A DNA stretch of 64,000 bases from Pseudoneurospora amorphoporcata (lineage: Eukaryota; Ascomycota; Sordariomycetes; Sordariales; Sordariaceae): the NCBI GenBank assembly GCA_033297205.1, contig MU859095.1:171741-235740 (forward strand), in the 5' to 3' direction. The notes under the pieces were generated by a model. That model was not told the DNA's origin, did not search any database, and saw nothing but the letters and a program-made list of their open reading frames with translations. Each line of letters starts with the position of its first letter. Position 1 is the first letter of the stretch. This document shows, one piece after another, positions 56,591 to 64,000 of this stretch. The position numbers were made by a program, and so were the translations under genes.

Positions 56591-58072
56591 GGTCCGCTGG
56601 CTCTTTTTTTTTTTTTGGAGGGGGGGCGGGGGGGAAAATACCCGTGGGGATGATGCTATAGTCGACAAAGTAAAGTCCAGTACTCTAGCCGGCTGGGGTT
56701 GCGGACTATCGTGAATGGTTCTGGCCGTCTCTAAGTTGCAAAATGGTTGGCCGGTGACGCTGTGCGGATTTGGGTGGTGCTCTTTAGCTGCGGGCTGTCG
56801 AGGTGCCCTGGCGATTGTCGCGCGATTCGCGTTTCCGGTCGCGAAGGGAGGGAAAGTGGAATGCTGCGGTCCAACCTACTTGCACGCCAAAAGTGCGATT
56901 GCTGCGGTTCCAGGTTGCTGTGGCCGTGGTCCGTGTCGTTCGTTGGTCTCAAGCTGGGGAGGAGGGAGGCCCGGGCCACTATTCTAGTTGGAGGCTGCGG
57001 TTTCTTCTTGCGCTGCTGGCTGCTGTTGAGTGCTGAGGTGAGTGCTTGCTGTTCGCTGGAGTGAAGAGTGCTCCCGTCGTAAAAAGGTATTAGGAGCAGG
57101 TCCGCCCGGTGCGACTTGGAACTTCAAGAAGTCTCCAAAAACTTTGGTCGACAAAAAAAGAAAGCAGCGACAGTTCAGAGATGAGAAGACTCCATCTACA
57201 CCTGGCACATGGAGTTGAACAAAAATACTCCCAAGCCGTTTCAAAACCCGTCAGTAACAGGCATCAAACGTCCAAAACGAAAGTAAAGTAGTTCAAGAAA
57301 TATCGCGTTCCAGGTTACGTGCAACGAGGGTAAGTTGGTCCCTGGACAGTCTCCGGCTCTCAGATCTCTATCAGTCAGTCTGTCTGTCCTTCAAACAGAA
57401 CTGCCAGTTGGTTACGAAAAGCCAGCCGCCCCGAGGCCAATCTTGCACTAGCGCGCATGGGGGAATTAGTGGGACTGGTCAATGGTGCATTCACGTGAGA
57501 GGCTTGGTTCGTGCCTCTTGGTGCTTCTCTTCATGTCGCCGGCTTCAGCAAGTCCAGTCCTCCATTGGATCCCATCCTCATTTGGGTAAAGTACCTACCT
57601 AGGTACTCTCTCGATCCTCTTATTGTTAAAGGGAGCATTACACGCACCGGCGAATTATCATCGATTTTTGCTGTGTACTTGACCATGGTACCTCTATAGC
57701 TTTTGCACTGTCAATGGTGTATGAAGCTCACATTCCATGGCAGCGAACCGGACCATGGCTCTGTAAAACACCCTCACGCCAGGCTTAGCAGTACCAACGA
57801 TCAACAGAGACACCCAACAGAGAACAGATACTCGACTTTTGTGATATCTCAATTCCGATATGTCTTATTGGTGTAAGCTGGCTTCAATGAGCCGTTTGGT
57901 CCTAAATACCGATACTGCTATTAAACTGCATACAAGAAACAAACCCAATCCCGCAGCGCCCTCCCATCATCAAAGTCATTAAGAACTACTTGAACAACGT
58001 GACAATCTCGTTAACTCCTGCTCCCCAACTTCAGGTTACCCAAACTTCTTATCACTTCCTCCTCAAGGCTAT
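56591..58072. other. intergenic region, no gene recognised
   Basis: 1.5 kb upstream of the RSC58-like gene and downstream of pep-4. A poly-T run at 56606-56616 followed by a G-rich stretch lies right upstream of the RSC58-like start, and the TACCTAGGTA palindrome is at 57596-57605. No coding signal seen. Confidence 0.55.
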
Positions 58073-59398
58073 TTAGCGCTTGGCGGTGGCGATGCCGACA
58101 GTATCGGCACCAAGGTCGTAGATTGTGTAGTATTTGCGGAGGAAAGCATCACCAAGGATGGCCAAGGGACCGACCGGGGCGGGCATGTCCATTCCCATGA
58201 AGGTTGACAGGCAGCTACCGGAGGCCTCGAGGATGTAGTCCTCGGGGCCAAGGGTGAAGTTGTAACCAGCAAGTGTGAAGGTTACTTCCTTGAGGTCCGC
58301 CTTCTTGGCGCAATCGATGGTATACTGACCGTTCCAGCTCTTCTTGGCACCGATCTGGGCGTTCAGCATCTCAGCGAGCTGGCTGGGGAGAGCGATAAGA
58401 GAGGTACCGGTGTCGAGGATAACACCGTGGCCCTCGAGGTCCGCAACGTCCTCGCCATAACCAATGGCATCGAAGTCGACCTCCCAGTAAGCCTTGCGGC
58501 GGAGAGGAATGGTGGTGATCTTGCCAGTATACTTGTCCTTGTTGACACCGCCAAACACAACCTCGGACTCGCCATCCTGGTCGGCGAGATAGAAAGAGAA
58601 GACGGGTTCATCAACGAGCTTCTGCTCAACCATCTTGTAGAAAGGGGGAGTGATGCCGTTCACAGCGATTCTCGAGTAGCCGAGACCGAGAATGCCATCG
58701 AAGCGCCCAAAGGCGAAAGCCAGGCCGGGCTCGCTGGTAGCCTCGGCAAAGAGCTGGTCATTGATGGTAATGTCACCAATGGTCATTCTGTCCTGAGAGA
58801 CGAAGCCGCTGAGGCTACCAGAGCCATACTGAATCTCAAAGCTCGTTCCGTTCTTCTTGTACGTCGACGACTCGGAAGACTCGTACTTGTTGTGGAGGTA
58901 GCAGGCGATGGAACCGCACTGGGACGAGGGAACCCAGAGATTGGAGCTGCCGGTATCCAGAACTACCTTGAAGGTCTGGGGTGGCGTTCCGAGGGTGATC
59001 TCGGAGAAGTCTATCAGACGTTAGTTACTGTGCCCAGTCTAACATTTGTCGAGTTATCGAGTAGGGGCGTAATGCTTACACTGAGCGTTCATAAAGTTGG
59101 AGATGGGAACCGGGTGGTTGCCGGTAACCTGAGCATCGGTGGCCTTGAACATAACCTGGGTATGGGACTCGGGCCTGAGACCAGTGTACTTCTGGCCGAG
59201 GTGCTGCACCTGCATATCGATGGGAACAGACTCCTAATAGCGAACATCATCATCAACAAGTGTTCAACATAGCCATCAAGGGACACGGTCAAGACTTACA
59301 AGCTGCTCCGCAAGTGGAACTTTCTTGAGCTTCATCGTGTGCACTCCGGCCTGGGCCGAGCCGAGCAGCATAGCTGCCGTCAACAGAGCGCCCTTCAT
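58073..59398 (-). CDS. pep-4: vacuolar aspartic protease (proteinase A, pep-4)
   Basis: Exons 59398-59300, 59233-59080 and 59010-58073 (minus strand) encode 396 aa, the same length as Neurospora PEP-4 as I recall it. The N-terminus MKGALLTAAMLLGSAQA is a signal peptide, followed by a propeptide to about 70. The pepsin-type domain has both catalytic aspartates, D103 in VVLDTGSSNLW and D284 in VILDTGTSLIAL, and the flap region YGSGSLSG. The NGTS and YNFT sequons are potential N-glycosylation sites. It ends at DTVGIATAKR. The enzyme is targeted through the secretory pathway to the vacuole, where it self-activates and matures other hydrolases. Protein similarity to N. crassa pep-4 is very high, supporting the Sordariaceae assignment. 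Confidence 0.96.
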
Positions 59399-60214
59399 CG
59401 TGAGCACTGTAGTAACAAAAACGAGTGTGGAACGAAAGACTGGCGACGGATCGATGATATGATGGTTGGTGATGATGGGACAAGAAGCAAGGGTTGTTGG
59501 TGGAGAGCAAGTGGATGGATGGGGAAAGAGAAAGAAGGGTAACGGGCAGAGAGATGTCGGTCGGAGGTTACTTATGCGGGTTCCTTGTTGCAGGTGAGTT
59601 GGAGGTCGACCCGGGTCTGTTAAAGTGGCAGAAGTGGAGAGGCGCAGCTGCTGGCGGGTGCGGGTGTGATGTGGACGATGGCGCTAGACGGCTAACAAAC
59701 TACGCGGGCATTTACATACAAGTCTTGATAGGGTCTTTGCACATTGTTTCCATTTCCCATCAGCGGCCCTTGCTGTTTCGTGTGACCCATGGGGGAGGAG
59801 CTTGGCCGCTGGCTGCCTACTGGAGGGAATCGATGAAGCGATGGCACTTTCCATTGAGTGGCAGAAGTGGTTGCGCGTACCCTTGCTGTGCCTGGTGACC
59901 CAATGACGTGTGACCCAAGACCAGGGCCGGTTCGCTGCAGGCAGGGGCTTCTGGGGTCGCGATCGCTGACCCTATCAGCGCAAACTCGTGCAAATCTGAA
60001 CAAGGCGCTCATCGCTTCCACGGTCGGCCATGGAATGATTGGGTTGTTTGCAAAAGTGTCCCCACTTTAACCGACAAACCGGAGGTGGAGCTAGTGAGAC
60101 GATGTCAGATTTACTGGTGTGAACTGGTTGATTGAACTGTCTAGAAACTGGCCGTGCCTTAGATCCGCTCCAAAAGGTCTGGGGGGTGCTCGGGTATCCC
60201 AGAAATGCCAAGAC
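59399..60214. other. pep-4 upstream region to the AT-rich boundary
   Basis: About 0.8 kb of ordinary composition that should contain the pep-4 promoter. No gene is seen. At about 60215 composition shifts abruptly to AT-rich relic DNA. Confidence 0.55.
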
Positions 60215-61064
60215 CTATAATTAAGTAACTAGGATCCTCTATATTAGGGTATAATCTACACCCTACAATCTAATACACCCTCTTACTTACACACCTCTTT
60301 TATCTTTTTAAAGTCAAAAGTGAAGCTATTTATAAATATCTTATATCTCTAATCCTAATTTCTCATCCAAATCCTCCAAATTAACCTCTTTTAATCCTGG
60401 ATTATTCTTTTTCCGTAGTAGCATTTTAGTTATACCTAATAGCTCCTTAAAATTCTTATACTTTAAAATATCTAGCGCCTTTGTTAATTTATTTACTAAT
60501 ATTAATTTTATATCCAAATATTCGATTTTAAGTATTTTTTTAACGAGTATCTCCTCCCTCAGCTAGTGCTTATAAATATCTATATATTTCATTTTAGTAT
60601 TAAAAGTAGGAGTTTACTCTGTAAGCGCCCTAATACTCTACTTATTATTATATTACAGAGGAGAGATAGGATCTTCTAAGAGTTTTACTCCTAGTACTAA
60701 TATTAACTGTATTATAAACAGAGTTTCTTTAATTACCCTTTCGACTACGTATAATTATACTTCTATTATTAAAATCTCAATTGCAATTTATTTAATTACG
60801 CTTTAATAAATTAACCTACTATATAATTTAATTATAAAATTTTATAAACTTTTTTGATTAATAGCATTATCTATAAACGAAGTATTTAAAATTATTTCTA
60901 AACGGTCGTTGCCGCTGAAGTATAATATTTATATTTTGATAGTTTAAAAATATTATAATACCTTTTCGCTAGCCGCTAAATAGGTAAGACTGAGGTTATC
61001 ATTATATTATACAAATCTACTTACTAGGAATATAATATTTGGTCGAATATTAACTACTATATAG

Positions 61065-61481
61065 AGAAGTGTTACGAACTTAAGCGGCACTAGGGTCGCC
61101 CAAGACCCAACTACTCACTGGTGATGACCAGTGTAACACTTGGAAGGCCAAGCACGGGCTAGAAGGGCGCATACAGGTGCTCACTGACGCACGGGCTCAC
61201 GGTGAGCCAACACTAGAGTGAGCTATCACACATTCTATAAGGTTCACGACCGCGTGAACATCCGAGGACAGATCTCGCAGTAGGGCGAGAAGGTATAAAG
61301 GGACTACGGGAGAACTCAGATTGTCAGATAGTTCGACAGTAGTCAATTGATCTTTATCACCGAAACACGTATAACGCTACCATACTTGTTGTGAACCTTT
61401 TAGCTTTACTGAATAGCACTGATAGTCTTTACCTTCAGCTATCCCACTTAGGCAGATCAGACTGCCGTTCGTCACAAGAAG
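61065..61481. mobile_element. solo LTR of an LTR retrotransposon with 5-bp target duplication
   Basis: The 407-bp element at 61070-61476 begins TGTTACGAAC and ends GTTCGTCACA. These ends are inverted repeats of each other with one mismatch, TG...CA as in LTRs. AGAAG occurs directly on both sides (61065-61069 and 61477-61481), a perfect 5-bp target-site duplication. A TATAAAGG promoter-like box lies at about 61294, consistent with the U3/R junction. No internal retrotransposon follows, so the copy was reduced by LTR-LTR recombination. Unlike the flanking DNA it is not AT-rich, which suggests it inserted after the flanks were mutated or escaped mutation because it is short or single. Strand is undetermined apart from the TATA hint (+). 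Confidence 0.88.
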
Positions 61482-61702
61482 GGAATTTAAATTAATTTAA
61501 TAGGTGTAAATCTCTTCGTGATTAGTAGTACCCTCGTAAGAGATTAATTCTATATACTTTATAGGTACTAGAGTAGGTTAAAATCTAATTTTAAATAATT
61601 TAGAAATCTTTTCTATATAGGTTTGCTATAATAATTAAATTTTTCTCTAGTCTCGATTACAGATAACTTCAATTCCTAAAAACTATTAGAGCTTATTTCC
61701 TC

Positions 61703-61799
61703 TATTAACGTGTGGCTAGTACTGTGCCTTGTAACTACCTTGTACTACCTTATAATATAGAAGGCTAATTGCTGAGGATACTATTCCTTCTATATTATA
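61703..61799 (+). repeat. diverged copy of the 90-bp TG...CA element, with hairpin
   Basis: The sequence starting TATTAACGTGTGGCTAGTAC matches the start of the element at 63831 for about 45 bases with G-to-A and C-to-T type differences, then becomes more diverged. Its 3' part forms a perfect 14-bp inverted repeat (61751-61764 and 61786-61799) around a 21-base loop that the other copy lacks. No target duplication is visible. Confidence 0.65.
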
Positions 61800-62990
61800 G
61801 AATCAGTCGACTCAGCCCCCCATTGAATCTACTAGAATATAGAAGTTTCACCACTGCATTCTGGATTCTCGAACCTGTTTAGCATTCTCCCTAAATTGAT
61901 TTGTCATTATAAAATGCAACAGAAGCTCATAGATTCAACTCTTTCCTTTCATAGTATAGTACTCTTACAAGCACTTCTACTAACTTATAGAAAGCTTCTA
62001 CGCTCTAGAAACTTCTAAACACTCAGCATTTATGTATATAAAGACCTCTCCTCTCCGTTAGTTAATCACTCCTTAAGCAAGCAAGCAAGCATAACTTAAG
62101 CAATACAATACAGTCTTTTCCACAGTGTAGAGTTTACTGTAATCTTCTGTCTTGAGAGCAGAGTCCTCTTTAAGACCTCTTTTACAACACTCCTATTGTA
62201 TCTGCAACTACGCTACAACTACGTTGCTTTCTTCAGCACTGCTGTCGTACCACTGCTTCCGCTCCGCTCTGCTACAAGTGCATAGTTTACTATAGCATCC
62301 TTATACTAGTACTATTATTATAGGCTAGTTAGGGCATTGCAGCAAATAATCTTTATAACGTTAATTTAATACTACTATTATTAGCCATAATTATACTCAT
62401 TATATTAAAGAACGGAGTTATTATTATTATTACTGCTTCTACTGCCGCCTTTACTACTATTTCTACTACAGCTGCCGCGACCGCCGCTACGAATAGAAGT
62501 AGGAGGATCTTTATTGAAATTAATGCAGCTATAATAAGCAGCTAAGAAATAGTTCTTACGATTATAAGAAGTATAAGTACCAGTTTTTATACAATATTCG
62601 AAGAGTTCTTAAAAAATTATACTATATATAATAATATTAGAAGCGGATATAAAATTAAAATCTATTATATTACTACTTTAATTAATAGATTATTTAAAAG
62701 TGGTATTATTATTATTATTTACGAAAGACAGTTTATAAAATAAGTTAACGAACTTTTTATAATAAATATTATCTTCGTAAGCTTAAACTAAAGAGTAAAC
62801 TATTTAAAACTATTTAGTATAATTGTTATCGGCTAGGAACAGATATTAATAAGTAATAATATCGTAGACGACTTTATTAATTTTATTATAAGAGCAATAT
62901 ATTTTTATAGCGTCGTCTATATTATAGCAATTGATAAAAATAGTGAAACGGTCTTTAAAAACGAGGAGGTCAACTCGGACCGTACCCTTC

Positions 62991-63825
62991 GTCAACGCAC
63001 ACCGTAGCCCCACTTTTTCCTCTATACATAACCCTAACTCTGACATCCCATCTCGATCCCGCCATGACCCCACGCCAGTCTAGCTCGTACCGCGCTCGCC
63101 AAGACCTAAATTTCAACCCATTACACGTTCAGACCCCTGCAGTCGTACTGCACTAGCCACCCTAGTCTGGTCTAGTCTAGTCTGGGCAGTCTAACTTATC
63201 TAGATTCTGGCACTTATGCCTTGTCGTATTGCTTCCTATACCAAACCACCATCACACGCATCACCATATCGCTGTCAATCAATCTACCTCAATACCAGCA
63301 CGTCGCATCACGAAGTAAATAAGGCGCGTGCGCCCAGCTAGCACACAAACCAGAGGACGAGGCCGCCCGCGTAGCAGTACATAAGGAGGTAGAGGAGGTA
63401 GAGGAGGAGGAGGGAGAGGAGGCAGTACTACACGGGGTAGAGGAGGAAGCACTGCAGGCATGGTAAGAGGAGGTACGCTAGCGAGCACTCCATTTGGTAC
63501 ACAAGGCACCCGGCGCAGCGCACGTATTGCTAGCACTCAGAACCAGTAGAGGGAGGCACTTTGGCACCCTAACTGGCACTCTGGCACTCTCACTGGCAGT
63601 CAGATCAATCGATTCTATGATAAAAATCAGATAGATGAATAATGTATGGATTAATGTAAGAATGCGACCGATGTAAGCAGTCATATTCAATTGAGTGCGA
63701 CCGATTGATCGTAATAGAAAAATTTGCGACCGTGTTACTAACCCCCCTGTAAATGCGCTGTAAGGGTACGTTGTAAATCTGGGCTATTGCATGCGGGCGC
63801 TTCCGTCTGATGGCAAGTTACGAAA
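62991..63825. other. GC-normal mosaic repeat-like stretch, no intact gene
   Basis: Composition returns toward normal. Features: repeated TCTAGTCTGG units near 63169-63195, a GGAGGTAGAGG purine repeat at about 63384-63450, short CACTGGCA/TGGCACTC repeats near 63570-63600, and GCGACCG repeated at 63664, 63698 and 63728. The minus-strand 85-codon frame at 63279-63536 is just the Pro/Leu translation of the purine repeat. It is likely fragments of mobile DNA. Confidence 0.5.
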
Positions 63826-63925
63826 GAATGTGTTAACGTGTGGCTAGTACTGTGCCTTGTAACTGCCCTGTACTACTCAGTAGTATAGTAGGCTGGTTAC
63901 TGGGAAACTTAGTCTCCACAGAATG
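63826..63925. mobile_element. 90-bp TG...CA element with 5-bp target duplication
   Basis: The element at 63831-63920 begins TGTTAACGTGTGG and ends AGTCTCCACA. GAATG flanks it on both sides (63826-63830 and 63921-63925). The TG...CA ends plus 5-bp duplication are what an LTR-type integrase leaves, so this may be a tiny solo LTR of a miniature (TRIM/SMART-like) retroelement. Because the following bases are also TGTTA, the direct repeat can be read as 10 bp (GAATGTGTTA), which leaves the exact ends ambiguous. A diverged copy lies at 61703. Confidence 0.6.
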
Positions 63926-64000
63926 TGTTAGAATAACAGGGCTTGGCCATTGCGTTCTCAGCCTCGCCACCGTTCTTGGCTTCGCCACCATATTCTTGGC
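63926..64000. repeat. short repeat at window end, TTCTTGGCTTCGCCACC units
   Basis: Starts TGTTAGAATAACAGG and then carries two to three related units of the form TTCTTGGCTTCGCCACC. It runs off the window, so its extent is unknown. Confidence 0.5.

Larger units (their letters stand above)
60215..62990. repeat. AT-rich, RIP-like relic block with solo LTR inside
   Basis: Composition changes within a few tens of bases to dense TA/AT runs, multiple stops in all frames and no intact ORF longer than about 75 codons. This is the look of transposon DNA eroded by C-to-T changes (RIP) in Neurospora-type fungi. A GC-normal island at 61070-61476 is a solo LTR with target duplication. A less eroded stretch around 62040-62290 has a TATATAAAG sequence and an alternating Thr/Ala-like coding remnant, perhaps remains of another retroelement. 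I could not name a transposon family. Confidence 0.7.

Noticed and set aside
63279..63536. 85-codon Pro/Leu-rich minus-strand ORF
   Set aside because: It is the translation of a GGAGGTAGAGG purine repeat and has no other coding support.
61703..63920. Pair of 90-bp repeats as LTRs of one 2.2-kb retrotransposon
   Set aside because: The right copy is flanked by its own 5-bp duplication, so it looks like an independent insertion; no primer-binding site or coding core between them.

Overview
This window is nuclear DNA from a filamentous ascomycete. The genes carry short introns with GTAAGT-like donors, CTAAC branch sites and CAG/TAG acceptors, start codons sit in A/C-rich contexts, and the right end is an AT-rich block that looks mutated by repeat-induced point mutation (RIP). 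Two genes narrow the lineage to the Sordariaceae (Neurospora/Sordaria): the circadian clock gene frq and the vacuolar protease gene pep-4. The FRQ protein is close to the N. crassa protein as I remember it but has many substitutions and a slightly different length (992 residues), so a Sordaria or a Neurospora other than N. crassa is more likely. No operons, CRISPR arrays or convincing tRNA/rRNA genes were found.

Layout, left to right. RRP6 (nuclear exosome nuclease, +) is followed by about 8.5 kb without a recognisable gene, whose right part is the frq control region: a candidate distal light-response element near 8.9 kb, a candidate proximal one near 10.02 kb, and a leader of about 1.45 kb with several upstream ORFs. 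The frq ORF (+) occupies 11588-14566. About 0.7 kb beyond its stop lies a perfect match on the minus strand to the White Collar consensus, placed where the antisense qrf promoter would be. Then come prefoldin subunit 3 (+), SEC14 (+), the kinetochore protein NSL1/Mis14 (-), a small unidentified three-exon protein (-), the proteasome ATPase RPT3 (+), LST7/folliculin (-), a 5.5-kb stretch without genes, a protein tyrosine phosphatase (-), an FMP25-like RCC1-repeat mitochondrial protein (-), COG3 (+), a YMC-type mitochondrial carrier (-), TIP20/RINT1 (-), an MRX10/RMND1-like protein (+), a large Pro/Gln-rich protein probably related to RSC58 (-), and pep-4 (-).

From about 60.2 kb to the end the DNA changes sharply: mostly AT-rich relic sequence with no intact genes. 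Within it is a clean 407-bp solo LTR with 10-bp inverted ends and a perfect 5-bp target duplication, and a 90-bp TG...CA element with its own 5-bp duplication plus a diverged second copy.

The genes are mainly housekeeping. Several act in membrane traffic (SEC14, COG3, TIP20, LST7, pep-4), others in RNA decay, proteostasis (prefoldin, RPT3), mitochondria and chromosomes. Neighbouring genes are not otherwise functionally linked. The specialised biology is the frq sense/antisense clock locus and the repeat block. Exon boundaries were worked out by hand from splice motifs and reading-frame continuity.
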